Positions 6,577 to 14,491 of a stretch of 17,703 nt of DNA are shown here, piece after piece. The notes below the pieces were generated by a model. It ran no database searches, was not told the origin of the DNA, and saw only the letters and a program-made list of their open reading frames with translations. Origin of the DNA: JANLQX01 sp031368215 (GTDB taxonomy: Bacteria; Actinomycetota; Acidimicrobiia; Acidimicrobiales; JANYDT01); contig JANLRD010000100.1 of the NCBI GenBank assembly GCA_031368215.1, forward strand, positions 1 to 17,703, in the 5' to 3' direction. How positions within the stretch are numbered: the stretch's first letter is position 1; every line of letters begins with the position of its first letter. The position numbers and the translations under genes are program-made.

Positions 6577-9198
6577 ATGAGTGACAGCGTGAATCGGCTC
6601 GCGGCGGCGCTACACGATCGCTATCGCCTCGACCGCGAGGTTGGCGCCGGCGGCATGGCCACGGTGTACCTGGCGCACGACCTCAAGCACGAGCGCGACG
6701 TCGCCATCAAGGTTTTGCATGCCGACTTGGGCGCGGCCCTCGGCGCCGAGCGGTTCCTGAGTGAAATCAAGACCACGGCCAAGCTGCAGCATCCGCACAT
6801 TTTGCCGCTGCTGGATTCCGGCGAGGCGGATGGGTTGCTGTACTACGTCATGCCCTATGTGCGCGGGGAAACGCTCCGCGCGCGACTCGAGCGGGAACAC
6901 CAGCTCCCCATCCCCGACGCCCTGCTCATCGCCCGGGAAGTCGCCGACGCACTGCATGCAGCGCATGGCCTGGGCATCGTGCACCGAGACGTCAAGCCGG
7001 AAAACATCCTGCTGCAGGATGGGCACGCGCTCGTAGCCGATTTCGGGATCGCGCTCGCGGTGCAAACGGCAGGTGGCGCGCGCATGACGCAGACGGGGCT
7101 CTCGCTTGGCACGCCGAGCTACATGAGCCCCGAGCAGGCAATGGGAGAACGCAGCGTCGAAGCGCGGAGCGACATCTATGCTCTCGGTGCCGTCACGTAC
7201 GAAATGCTCGCCGGCGAACCTCCGTTCACCGGCGCTAGCGTGCAGGCCATCGTCGCGAAGGTGCTCGCGTCCGAGCCGGAGCCGTTGCGGACGCTTCGCA
7301 AGACCGTGTCGCCACAGGTCGAAGCGACGATACTGGCGGCGCTCTCCAAACTGCCGGCCGATCGCCCGGCGACGGCGAAGGCGTTCGCGTTGGCGCTCGA
7401 CGGCACGCCTGGCGCGACGACCGCGCAGCGCGCGTCGCGCACGCCGGCAACTGGACGCCGGTTCGGGATTGCATTGGGCGTGGCGGCCGCTGTCGTCACA
7501 GCTTTTGGGGGATGGTGGATCGGCCAGCGTGCGGGCGTTCGCGAAACGACCGGCGACCGCGTCGCCGTAGACTTGTCCATCGGACCGTCCAAGGGGCTGA
7601 CCCTTGCCATGGCCATCTCGCCAAACGGCAAACAGGTTGCCGTTGTCACGAATGACTCGCTCGGCACCCCATCGATCCGCATTCGCGACTTGTCAGTCGA
7701 CTCGATGCGGACGGTGGCGGGAAGCGAAGGTGCCTCGACCGTCGACTTCACCCCCAACGGTGAGGCGCTGCTGTTCGTGACCGGCGGAGGGGAGCTGCGT
7801 TCCGTGCCGACCACCGGCGGCGTGAGCGCGCTCATCGCCCAGGGTGTCTTCAACGTGAAGGCGCTCCAAGGCGCGGATGGGTGGGTGTACTACACGGCGA
7901 ATGCGGGAGGCATGGCGCGCGTCCGGGCTGGGGGCGGACCGCCGGAGGCCCTCACCGTGGTCGACACGACCCAGCACGAGTTCACCCATTGGGAACCCCA
8001 ACTCCTGCCAGGTGGGAAGAACGTACTGTTTTTCAGCTACACCTATCCCGCGGATTCCTCGCGCGTGGAGCTTCTGGATCTCGCAACCAGGAAGCGGACG
8101 CGGCTGATCTCGCACGCGTCGAACCCGCGATATGTCAGTGGCGGATTTCTGACGTTCCTTCGGGACGGCACACTCATGGCGGTGCGTTTCGACGCAGCAA
8201 CGCTGCGCATGGAAGGCGATCCGGTCCCGGTGCTGACGGATATCGCATGGAATGAAACCAATGGAACTACCGCGTACGCCTTCTCGAACGACGCCACGCT
8301 GGTGTACCTGCGTCAGTCGCAGATCGATGTGCCGCAGCTGGTGCGCGAGGTTGGTCGCGACGGGCGGGATGGTGACCTGCTCACGACATCTGGCAGCTGG
8401 GCAGAGCCACGGCTGTCTCCGGACGGTCGTTTTCTTGCGCTGACGATGAACGGACGTCGCTGGCAGATCTGGCTTCTCGATCGCGCTCGCCGCGTGCTGA
8501 GCCAACTCACCAGAGGGGCGAGCGTGAGTTTCGCGCCCAATTGGTCACCGGATGGCCGGTCGATCATTCACGCAACTGAAACGCCGGTGTACGACGTGGT
8601 GCGCACGCCGCTGGATGGATCCACCGTCGACACATTGCTACGGAGTAGCATCGACAAGGTTCCGACGAGCGTGGCCCCGGACGGGAGAGGGTTCTCCTAC
8701 ACCCAGTCTCGGGATCCGACGGGAGTATTCGTAAGGCCCGGCAACGACACGCCGCGCGAGATCGGCAGGGGCAACGAGAACCGCAACCTGTCGGTCATCT
8801 CACCGGACGGGCGATGGATTGCATATAAAGAGCAGTCGCCCGGCAGCAAGCCGCAGATCTACGTCCAATCCCTCGCAACCCCCGCGCGACGCCAGGTGTC
8901 TCCGGACGGAGGAGACCAGCCGCGATGGAGTAAGCAGGGGCGGGAGATCGTATACCGGATCGGCGACGCGGTCATGGCGGCCCCGTTCGACCCGGTGACC
9001 GGCGAGCCTGGGCGCCCGGTGGAACTGTTCCGGCGCGCGATGGCGGGGCAGGTGAGCGGCTATCGCACCACCGGGTACGACGTCTCCCCCGACGGACTCC
9101 ACTTCTTCATCGTCGAACCGCAAAACCGCGATCGACGCGCGACGGCGTCACTGATCTTCAACTGGCGCGGCGACCTGGAACGGGCGCTCCGCCGGTGA
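6577..9198 (+). CDS. Transmembrane Ser/Thr protein kinase with PD40/TolB-like propeller
   Basis: An 873-residue Hanks-type kinase, complete and without the N-terminal module of the first kinase. Kinase domain about 15-275: GAGGMATVY (22-30), ATP lysine K44, HRD 136-138, DFG 155-157, and SPE (184-186) in place of APE, a common conservative change. A membrane helix lies at about 296-316 (FGIALGVAAAVVTAFGGWWI). From about 330 to the end, repeated blades with the PD40 pattern SPDGRxLA/I form a beta-propeller: ISPNGKQVAVV, FTPNGEALLFV, LSPDGRFLALT, WSPDGRSIIHA, ISPDGRWIAYK, VSPDGLHFFIV. The topology predicts a cytoplasmic kinase and an external or periplasmic propeller that senses an unknown ligand or partner. 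The ribosome site before the ATG is poor. The gene stands alone between QueG fragment copies 2 and 3, with no sigma factor beside it. Confidence 0.92.
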   Translation: MSDSVNRLAAALHDRYRLDREVGAGGMATVYLAHDLKHERDVAIKVLHADLGAALGAERFLSEIKTTAKLQHPHILPLLDSGEADGLLYYVMPYVRGETLRARLEREHQLPIPDALLIAREVADALHAAHGLGIVHRDVKPENILLQDGHALVADFGIALAVQTAGGARMTQTGLSLGTPSYMSPEQAMGERSVEARSDIYALGAVTYEMLAGEPPFTGASVQAIVAKVLASEPEPLRTLRKTVSPQVEATILAALSKLPADRPATAKAFALALDGTPGATTAQRASRTPATGRRFGIALGVAAAVVTAFGGWWIGQRAGVRETTGDRVAVDLSIGPSKGLTLAMAISPNGKQVAVVTNDSLGTPSIRIRDLSVDSMRTVAGSEGASTVDFTPNGEALLFVTGGGELRSVPTTGGVSALIAQGVFNVKALQGADGWVYYTANAGGMARVRAGGGPPEALTVVDTTQHEFTHWEPQLLPGGKNVLFFSYTYPADSSRVELLDLATRKRTRLISHASNPRYVSGGFLTFLRDGTLMAVRFDAATLRMEGDPVPVLTDIAWNETNGTTAYAFSNDATLVYLRQSQIDVPQLVREVGRDGRDGDLLTTSGSWAEPRLSPDGRFLALTMNGRRWQIWLLDRARRVLSQLTRGASVSFAPNWSPDGRSIIHATETPVYDVVRTPLDGSTVDTLLRSSIDKVPTSVAPDGRGFSYTQSRDPTGVFVRPGNDTPREIGRGNENRNLSVISPDGRWIAYKEQSPGSKPQIYVQSLATPARRQVSPDGGDQPRWSKQGREIVYRIGDAVMAAPFDPVTGEPGRPVELFRRAMAGQVSGYRTTGYDVSPDGLHFFIVEPQNRDRRATASLIFNWRGDLERALRR

Positions 9199-9331
9199 GC
9201 GAGGCGCCACGTCGCAGCGCCCGAGACGCGCTGATCACACGAGCAGCGCGACGTGTTTCAACCGGCGTTGACCAGACTTTCGCTCGCGACGTGACCGCTT
9301 CACTGACCCTCGGCGCTTTTTCAGCACCCTG

Positions 9332-9600
9332 TTAGTACAAATCCGCGCCGTTGTGATTCACGAACACCGTATCGTACCGCCCCCTCGCAGAACGACGCGC
9401 CGCCGAGCGCGCGAATGCTGGACAGAGTCTGGACCCAGCTCGACGTCTTGCGGTCGCACTCGCCTAGCAGCTGCAGCGCGCGGTACTCGACCTCGCTCAG
9501 CAGCTCGGTGCCCATCCTCGACGCTGTCTCGACGGCATGATGACATCGAGCGACTTCGTACGCGCCGCGCACCAAGGTGCGAAATGCTCTGCAGGCGGCA
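9332..9600 (-). pseudogene. DUF4256 protein, C-terminal remnant with frameshift
   Basis: A minus-strand frame carries MGTELLSEVEYRALQLLG, then DRKTSSWVQTLSSIRALGG. This matches the C-terminal part of DUF4256 proteins, which typically read MGxELLTEExYRELQxLG.xDxKTSSWVxTPxxIRxLGGA. Just after GGASFCEG the match jumps by one base, within the C5 run at 9380-9384 (plus strand), into the frame GRYDTVFVNHNGADLY, the next DUF4256 segment (RYDxVFVYHNGAxxYY). A TAA at 9332-9334 then cuts off the usual YYAARGFRG ending. The N-terminal half of the family is not recognisable upstream, where QueG fragment copy 3 begins almost at once. This is a dead gene; the function of DUF4256 is unknown. Confidence 0.75.
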
Positions 9601-9620
9601 AAGGGCCACCACACCGAACG

Positions 9621-9911
9621 TTAACGGCGACTACGCTCATTCTTGAGCACGACCACTGCATTGCGCTTGAGCCCCGCCAACTTCGCCCGCTTCATCGGTG
9701 ACTTCCGGAACGCGGCGCTGAACGCGTCCTGATCGAGAGACAGGATCTCGGTCGACAACGTCGCCGCGTCCTTGCCCGCAACGAACTCCCGTGGTGCAAA
9801 CGGTGAATCGTCCGCCAGCTCCTGCGAGAACTTCCGGTTCCACGGACACACGCTCTGGGAAATGTGTCGGTATAACCGTTTTGAGATGGTCCTCACGACA
9901 GGTCGTCGCAC
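9621..9911 (-). CDS. QueG C-terminal fragment, copy 3 (open minigene)
   Basis: A 96-residue open frame. It begins at GTG 9911 with MRRPVVRTISKRLYRHISQS, then VCPWNRKF, LADDSPFAPREFVAG, TEILSLDQDAFSAAF and KSPMKRAKLAGLKRN, ending at TAA 9621-9623. It is homologous to the tail of epoxyqueuosine reductase after its last iron-sulphur motif. Only the CPWN cysteine of the usual GCDxCQxVCPWN remains, so it cannot carry out the QueG reaction. GTG 9911 is chosen because copy 4 has the same start and leading residues (MRRPVV). The minus-strand sequence just upstream contains AGGTGG, a possible ribosome site. A further in-frame GTG at 9960-9962 overlaps the TetR stop as GTGA, so translational coupling to the regulator is conceivable. 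It could also be a relic; no function is known. Confidence 0.6.
   Translation of the reverse strand: MRRPVVRTISKRLYRHISQSVCPWNRKFSQELADDSPFAPREFVAGKDAATLSTEILSLDQDAFSAAFRKSPMKRAKLAGLKRNAVVVLKNERSRR
9826..9887 (-). repeat. 62-bp conserved core of the QueG-fragment element, copy 3
   Basis: Differs by eye from copy 4 (17381-17442) at about 5 of 62 bases. The match to copy 4 resumes at 9892-9920 versus 17447-17475, 29 bases with one mismatch. Confidence 0.78.
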
Positions 9912-9958
9912 GCGCTCGCCCACCTGCCGCGGCGACATGCCGACTGCGACGACGGCGT

Positions 9959-10606
9959 TCACCGCGCCCGCAGTCGATCCAATCCATCGAGGATCAACTC
10001 CAGCCCGAACAAAAAGTCATGCGTCCCGTCGTGCGAGCCATCGGCCACGCCCCTCGTAAGCTCGTGCATGTACGGGTAGGTGTCGGCGGGGAGCATCGGC
10101 AGGTAACTCGCCGCGGCCGAGGCGTATTCCACGGGATCGACCGGAAAGTTCTGCAACTGCAGCGTGAAGCCGTAGATGTGGCTGTCCATGGCGTTCCACG
10201 CGCGGTCCGTCTCGGCCCATGACAGCCCGGCCTCGCGCAGCGTGCCGAGGGTGGCATCGATGTACCGCAGCATGTTGGGGCCCACGCTGATGCGAGACAC
10301 CACAAGCATCGGCGCCCAGGGATGCACGAGCATCACCGCGTGCGCGGAGGTCGCGCGCGCGCGCATCGCCGCCTTCCAGTCGCCGCCGGGGGTGGGCAGG
10401 GTGATCTCGCCGATGATCAGGTCCACCATTCCGTCGAGGACATCGTCCTTGTTGGAGACGTGATTGTAGAGTGACATCGCCTCGACTTTGAGCGTGCTTG
10501 CCAGCCGGCGCATCGACAGCGCGTCGAGGCCCTGCTTGTCGGCGAGGCGTACGGCTGCGCGAAGGATGCGCTCCCGGGTGAGCGGAGACCGTCGGACTGT
10601 GGGCAT
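9959..10606 (-). CDS. TetR-family transcriptional repressor
   Basis: A 215-residue regulator. Residues 11-60 form the TetR helix-turn-helix (ERILRAAVRLADKQGLDALS, MRRLASTLKVEAMSLYNHV, SNKDDVLDGM). The rest resembles the TetR_C ligand-binding/dimer domain (WAPMLVVSRISVGPNMLRYI, AWNAMDSHIYGFTLQLQNFP). The start at 10606 is the ATG of MPTVRRSP; the frame extends to 10642 without typical content. It is transcribed away from two outer-membrane protein genes and an MDR oxidoreductase. Two copies of a CTTAC-N3-GTAAG-like operator lie 63-94 bases upstream of its start, and a third lies before 11669, which points to autorepression and control of that neighbouring operon. The inducer is unknown, perhaps a small hydrophobic compound acted on by the oxidoreductase (inference). 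Its stop overlaps a GTG of QueG fragment copy 3. Confidence 0.9.
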   Translation of the reverse strand: MPTVRRSPLTRERILRAAVRLADKQGLDALSMRRLASTLKVEAMSLYNHVSNKDDVLDGMVDLIIGEITLPTPGGDWKAAMRARATSAHAVMLVHPWAPMLVVSRISVGPNMLRYIDATLGTLREAGLSWAETDRAWNAMDSHIYGFTLQLQNFPVDPVEYASAAASYLPMLPADTYPYMHELTRGVADGSHDGTHDFLFGLELILDGLDRLRAR

Positions 10607-10668
10607 GCACCGGAGATAACCCCAGCGAACCGGAGAAGGCAACGGCTGGCTCCCTTGCTCCGTGAAAA

Positions 10669-10681
10669 CTTATGCTGTATG
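10669..10681. promoter_or_regulatory. Candidate TetR operator, site 1 (imperfect)
   Basis: CTTATGCTGTATG resembles the perfect site at 10688-10700 at 10 of 13 positions. It starts 19 bases before that site, about two helical turns, so the two could be filled on the same face of the DNA. Confidence 0.5.
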
Positions 10682-10687
10682 TTTCAG

Positions 10688-10700
10688 CTTACGATGTAAG
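10688..10700. promoter_or_regulatory. Candidate TetR operator, site 2
   Basis: CTTACGATGTAAG is a perfect 5-bp inverted repeat with a 3-base centre. It lies in the region between the TetR gene and the divergent outer-membrane protein gene. Confidence 0.65.
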
Positions 10701-10876
10701 TCCATGGGCCAGCCTGGCCGGCGTTCTTGATGTCCCCCCGTCGTCGCAGTCGTCCTCGCCACCCCGCTCGCACCCCGGATGAACTCACGATCGTCAGGCC
10801 CGGTGCAGGGCAGAGTGTGTCGGGGAAGGAGAGCTAAAGGGTCACTGCTCCGCTGAACTGAACATGCCCACGCAAC
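10701..10876. other. Rest of the TetR/outer-membrane gene intergenic region
   Basis: The 310-base divergent intergenic region holds operator sites 1 and 2 near TetR and an inverted repeat near the other gene. I see no gene in between. Confidence 0.5.
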
Positions 10877-10896
10877 CTGCCAGACTGTCCTGGCAG
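10877..10896. promoter_or_regulatory. Inverted repeat before the outer-membrane protein gene
   Basis: CTGCCAG-ACTGTC-CTGGCAG, a perfect 7-bp inverted repeat with a 6-base loop, ending 20 bases before the ATG at 10917. It could be an operator or a hairpin in the mRNA leader. Its sequence is unrelated to the TetR-type sites. Confidence 0.4.
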
Positions 10897-10916
10897 TATC
10901 ACTCAACACCACGGAC

Positions 10917-11540
10917 ATGCACGCAAAACGCTTCTGTTTTTCCTGGATGCTGCTGACGGCAACCGCCCTGCCGGCACATGCGCAATACGCCGAACAGGAC
11001 AGTACGTACCGAAAGTTCTTTCTCGGCAGCACGCTGTTCATGCTGGCGAATGCAGTGCCCGACAACAATCCGCCGAAGATGGTGTACCTGAACGTCGGCT
11101 ATCGCCTGACGGAAAAAGATGTCGTGTCACTCGAGTTCAAGACCTGGCGATACGCCTGGCCGATCGGCATCCCGTACGGCAAGTCATTTGAAGCCGAGGG
11201 AGAGGGCTTTCCAGGCTACATCAGTGAACGCGGCGTTTCACTGAATTACCAGCGGTTCGTGTGGAAGCGTGTGTTCCTTCAGGCTGACGTGATGCCGGCC
11301 TTCCAGACCTTCATCAATAAAAACGGGACGAAGATCGACGATGGCTTCCAGGTGTTCAACACCTACTCCGTAGGCTATCACATCAAGCTGTTCAGGGATC
11401 GGATGTTCTTTCAGCCGTCGATCGCCATCACGCATCGTCCCTATCAGTCCACGATGCCGCCGGCGTTCAAGCAGGTCGATGACCGGTGGTCGCGCTTCTT
11501 CTACGGACAGCCCGGCCTGCACTTCGGGATCAACTTCTAG
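10917..11540 (+). CDS. Outer-membrane beta-barrel protein (hypothetical)
   Basis: A 207-residue protein with a Sec signal peptide (hydrophobic core to about residue 18, AHA-Q cleavage after Ala22). The mature part alternates polar and aromatic residues as in barrel strands (MVYLNVGYRLTEKDVVSLEF, GVSLNYQRFVWKRVFLQAD) and ends HFGINF, with the C-terminal Phe expected for outer-membrane insertion. The wording NPPKMVYLNVGYRLTEKDV resembles hypothetical proteins I associate with Bacteroidota. Its base composition is visibly lower in GC than its neighbours (two 60-base samples count 58% and 53%, against 75% in a sample of the first kinase), so acquisition by transfer is possible. It is divergent from TetR and may share its operators. 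No strong ribosome site. The substrate is not deducible. Confidence 0.75.
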   Translation: MHAKRFCFSWMLLTATALPAHAQYAEQDSTYRKFFLGSTLFMLANAVPDNNPPKMVYLNVGYRLTEKDVVSLEFKTWRYAWPIGIPYGKSFEAEGEGFPGYISERGVSLNYQRFVWKRVFLQADVMPAFQTFINKNGTKIDDGFQVFNTYSVGYHIKLFRDRMFFQPSIAITHRPYQSTMPPAFKQVDDRWSRFFYGQPGLHFGINF

Positions 11541-11626
11541 AAGCCAGGCACCCGAAGGCGGCGTAAGCCGGCACGGCCCCACCTGGCACCGCTCAGGATT
11601 GAAACAATCGCGCCCCGGCCGTCGTA

Positions 11627-11639
11627 CTTACGCTGTAAG
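11627..11639. promoter_or_regulatory. Candidate TetR operator, site 3
   Basis: CTTACGCTGTAAG, a perfect 5-bp inverted repeat differing from site 2 only in the centre. It lies 29 bases before the ATG at 11669, where a bound repressor would block the outer-membrane protein/oxidoreductase operon. Confidence 0.65.
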
Positions 11640-11668
11640 GTCGCGACCATCCCTCACGAGAGCTCATA

Positions 11669-12394
11669 ATGCGCCCACTTGTTGCTGCCCTCTTCCTCGC
11701 CACGCCGCTCGCCGCCCAGCCGGCGCCCCCCGCCGACTCCGGCACCCCGGTCAGCCGCCGCTGGCATGCCGCCATCACCGCCGAAGTGGGCCGACCCACC
11801 GGCGACTTCAAGCAAAACGTCAGCCAGGCCGGCGGCGCCCAGGCGCACCTCCGCGTTCGCCTCGATCAGACCGGCGTCGTCTCGCTGCGAGCGCAGGCCG
11901 GCTGGCTCAACTACGGGCACGAGAGCAAGCGCCTCTGCCTCGCCGCCACCCCCGGCTGCCGCGTCGAGGTGAACGTGAACACCGTCAACGGCATCCTCTT
12001 CGTCGGCGTCGGCCCCGAGCTCGCGTACCACATAGGGAGGCTGCGTGCCTATGGGCACGGACTCGTCGGGGCGAGTCGCTTCGCCACCGTCTCGGCCATT
12101 GGTGGCGGGATCCTGCCCGATCTCGTGGCGGGCGATGAAAACTTCACCGACAGCGGCTTTGCCTGGAGCACCGGCGCCGGCCTCGAGCTGCCCATCGGAG
12201 GCCGCATTGCGCTGGACCTGGGAATCGCATATCAGGGACATGGCGATCGCGAATACCTCACAGAGGGCGGCATCACCGACAACGCCAACGGCACGCTCGT
12301 ATTTGGCCCGAAGCGCTCCACTGCAGACCTCTTAACCTTCCGATTCGGCGTGACGACGTCACTCGGATGGCGAAGCGGCAAGTCGAAGTCGTGA
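11669..12394 (+). CDS. Outer-membrane beta-barrel protein
   Basis: A 241-residue protein with a short signal peptide (MRPLVAALFLATPLAAQ, cleavage near the AAQ). The remainder looks like an OmpA/OmpW-type small barrel: glycine-rich amphipathic strands such as WHAAITAEVGRPTGDF, VSLRAQAGWLNYGHES, GAGLELPIGGRIALDLGIAY and LLTFRFGVTTSLGWR. Two cysteines (in LCLAATPGC) may form a loop disulphide. MRPLVAALF fits a signal start, so ATG 11669 is chosen. Operator site 3 lies immediately upstream, and the MDR oxidoreductase start follows its stop by 14 bases, so the two are probably co-transcribed under TetR control. A transport or solvent-tolerance role is only a guess. No specific family is recognised. 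Confidence 0.78.
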   Translation: MRPLVAALFLATPLAAQPAPPADSGTPVSRRWHAAITAEVGRPTGDFKQNVSQAGGAQAHLRVRLDQTGVVSLRAQAGWLNYGHESKRLCLAATPGCRVEVNVNTVNGILFVGVGPELAYHIGRLRAYGHGLVGASRFATVSAIGGGILPDLVAGDENFTDSGFAWSTGAGLELPIGGRIALDLGIAYQGHGDREYLTEGGITDNANGTLVFGPKRSTADLLTFRFGVTTSLGWRSGKSKS

Positions 12395-12408
12395 CTCTCC
12401 TAGTGAAC

Positions 12409-13389
12409 ATGCGGGCCGCGGTCTACCGGCGGTATGGCCCGCCGGAGGTGGTATCGGTCAGGGACGTGCTCACGCCCGTCCCCGGCCCCAATGACCTGCT
12501 GATTCGTGTGCGCGCCACCACCGTGACGTCGGCTGACTGGCGGCTGCGCAGCCTCAGCATTCCTTACGGCTTCGGCTTACTGAGCCGGCTCGCCTTCGGC
12601 ATCACGGCACCACGGCAGCCGATCCTCGGAAGCGAACTCGCGGGTGATGTGGTCGCCGTCGGCAACGCGGTGCGCACCTTCGCCGTGGGCGACGCGGTGA
12701 TCGCTTCTGCCGGCACGAAGCTTGGCGCTCACGCCGAGTATTGCTGCATCTCCGCCGACGGCGTGGTTGTGCCGAAGCCGCAGCACCTGACGTACGAATC
12801 GGCCGCGGCACTCCCCTTCGGTGGCACCACCGCGCTCGACTTCTTCCGCCGTGCGGAACTGCACAGCGGCCAACGGCTCCTGCTCAATGGCGCCTCGGGT
12901 ACCGTTGGCTCGACGATGCTGCAGCTGGCCGTGGCCGCCGGCGCCGAGGTCACCGCGGTGTGCAGCGGTGCCAACGCCGCACTCATGACGTTCCTCGGCG
13001 CGGCGCGCGTGCTTGACTACACCACCACCGACTTCGTCACTGAAGGGATTCACTACGATCTGATTGTTGACACGGTCGGCAACGCACCGTACGCACGTGC
13101 GCGCCACGCGCTCATGCCGCGCGGCAAACATCTCGCGGTGCTGGCGACGCTCCCGGAAATGCTACGCGCGCCGTGGGTCCGGTGCACCAGCAGCGACCGC
13201 ATCATCGCCGGCCCAGTCACCGAAAAAGTGGACGACCTCCGCACCATCGTCACCATGGCGGCATCGGGACGATTTACGCCGCTGATCGATCGCTGCCTGT
13301 CGCTGAATGAGATCGTTGTCGCGCACGCGCGGGTCGAAAGTGGCAGAAAGCGAGGAAGTGTGGTGCTGACGGTGGACGGCACGCGGTGA
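12409..13389 (+). CDS. NAD(P)-dependent MDR oxidoreductase, quinone-reductase-like
   Basis: A 326-residue medium-chain dehydrogenase/reductase of the zinc-independent quinone oxidoreductase (zeta-crystallin-like) branch. The N-terminal GroES-like domain opens MRAAVYRRYGPPEVVSVRDV and contains PILGSELAGDVVAVGNAV. The nucleotide-binding fold has the loop NGASGTVGSTMLQLA, with G161-A-S-G-T-V-G167. The catalytic and structural zinc cysteines of alcohol dehydrogenases are absent, which supports reduction of quinones or activated alkenes using NAD(P)H in the cytoplasm; the substrate is unknown. ATG 12409 is chosen because the homology begins there. The frame upstream (to 12367) overlaps the previous gene. 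It is the last gene of the probable TetR-controlled operon; TetR regulators commonly sit beside such enzymes. Confidence 0.88.
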   Translation: MRAAVYRRYGPPEVVSVRDVLTPVPGPNDLLIRVRATTVTSADWRLRSLSIPYGFGLLSRLAFGITAPRQPILGSELAGDVVAVGNAVRTFAVGDAVIASAGTKLGAHAEYCCISADGVVVPKPQHLTYESAAALPFGGTTALDFFRRAELHSGQRLLLNGASGTVGSTMLQLAVAAGAEVTAVCSGANAALMTFLGAARVLDYTTTDFVTEGIHYDLIVDTVGNAPYARARHALMPRGKHLAVLATLPEMLRAPWVRCTSSDRIIAGPVTEKVDDLRTIVTMAASGRFTPLIDRCLSLNEIVVAHARVESGRKRGSVVLTVDGTR

Positions 13390-13429
13390 TCGGTCGCGCG
13401 GACGCCTGACCGGCATTCCGTTTCGAAAT

Positions 13430-13446
13430 CGCGAGGCACGCTCGCG
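13430..13446. terminator. Possible bidirectional terminator hairpin
   Basis: CGCGAG-GCACG-CTCGCG, a 6-bp stem with a 5-base loop between two convergent genes (MDR ending at 13389, nucleoside hydrolase ending at 13476). There is no T-run on either side, so this is a weak call. Confidence 0.25.
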
Positions 13447-13475
13447 CGAGTGGGGCATCTGGCGTAGACGCGTGG

Positions 13476-14491
13476 TCAGCGTGCCAACACTGGCCGGTCC
13501 ATCGTCGCAAAGAAGTCCTTCACGATCGCGTCGCGGTTGAAGTTCTCCCACAGGACGATGCTCCGCGTGTTGTCCGGCCGGTCAATCCACTTGCCATCGA
13601 CCAGGCGTGGCGCGGGAATGCGGACCGCATGTGCCCAGGCCGGATTCTTCACGATCGCGACCGCCGCCATGTCGAACAACGCGCGCGCTGGCGGATCACC
13701 ATTCAGATCGATGTGCTCGAACAGGTCGACCGAGTAATCGCCGAACGTCGTGAACCGACCGCCGTGCCGATCGACGATAGGGTCTGATATCCGCGGACCC
13801 TTGCCCGGCCTCCTTGACCTTATCTCCTCTCGCGTGACGCGCACCGCCTCCGTGCCAGGTGGTGTGCCGCCCCAGCGCACCAGGACAACCTCGAATGGCA
13901 CGTCCACGTCGAGGACGTACGAGCGCGCGCCCTCGTCGTTCTCCGGGTTGTATTTGCCGGGCTGAGGATAGTGGGAGCCGAGCCAGACGATCCGCACACG
14001 TGACGCGATCGACGGATCCTTCTTGAGCGCCAGCGCGACGTTGGTCAGCTTGCCGACCGCCAGCAGCACGAGCGGATGCAGGCTGGGCTCATGCGCGCGC
14101 TGGATGATGAGATTCACCGCGGCAGCCCCGTCGAAAGTACCCTCACTCACGTGCGGAGCAATCTCGGCGAATGAACCATTGGCGCCGCGAATCACGCTGA
14201 AGCGCTGCTCGAGGCCGGAAACTTCACGATCCGCTCGGCCTCCCTGGCCTGGCTTTCGACGTCGCCGCCGCCGCGCGTGCGGTTGACGGTGATGCCGGCG
14301 ACGTCGAACGCGTCGCCGTTGAACAGCATGTAGGCGATCGCGTGCTGGTCATCGACCTCGTTGTTCGCATCGGTGTCGAGCAAGACGCGGAAGCGTCCAT
14401 CCTCGACGGTACCACGCAGCGACGCACGCGCGGATGCGAACAACAGAAGAAAGACGGTTGTGAAGCCGATCGCTCGTCGTTGCGCAGTCAT
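13476..14491 (-). pseudogene. Secreted nucleoside hydrolase-like protein, frameshifted
   Basis: Reading starts at ATG 14491 with a signal peptide (MTAQRRAIGFTTVFLLLFAS). The metal-binding N-terminus of inosine-uridine nucleoside hydrolase-like proteins follows: VLLDTDANNEVDDQHAIAYM, where DTD...DD ligands calcium at the active site. After EAERIVKF the frame goes astray and stops at 14192. The missing protein continues one frame over: SGLEQRFSVIRGANGSF, then EPSLHPLVLLAVGKLTNVAL and IVWLGSH, to TAG at 13476. Restoring one base in the AAA run at 14219-14221 (plus strand) rejoins the two halves as IVKFSGLEQRF, giving about 338 residues. The enzyme would cleave a nucleoside-like N-glycosidic bond outside the cytoplasm. 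It is either a recent inactivating mutation or a homopolymer sequencing error; the rest looks undamaged. Confidence 0.85.

Noticed and set aside
9199..9331. Terminator after the second kinase
   Set aside because: I found no stable stem followed by a T-run, only scattered short GC repeats.
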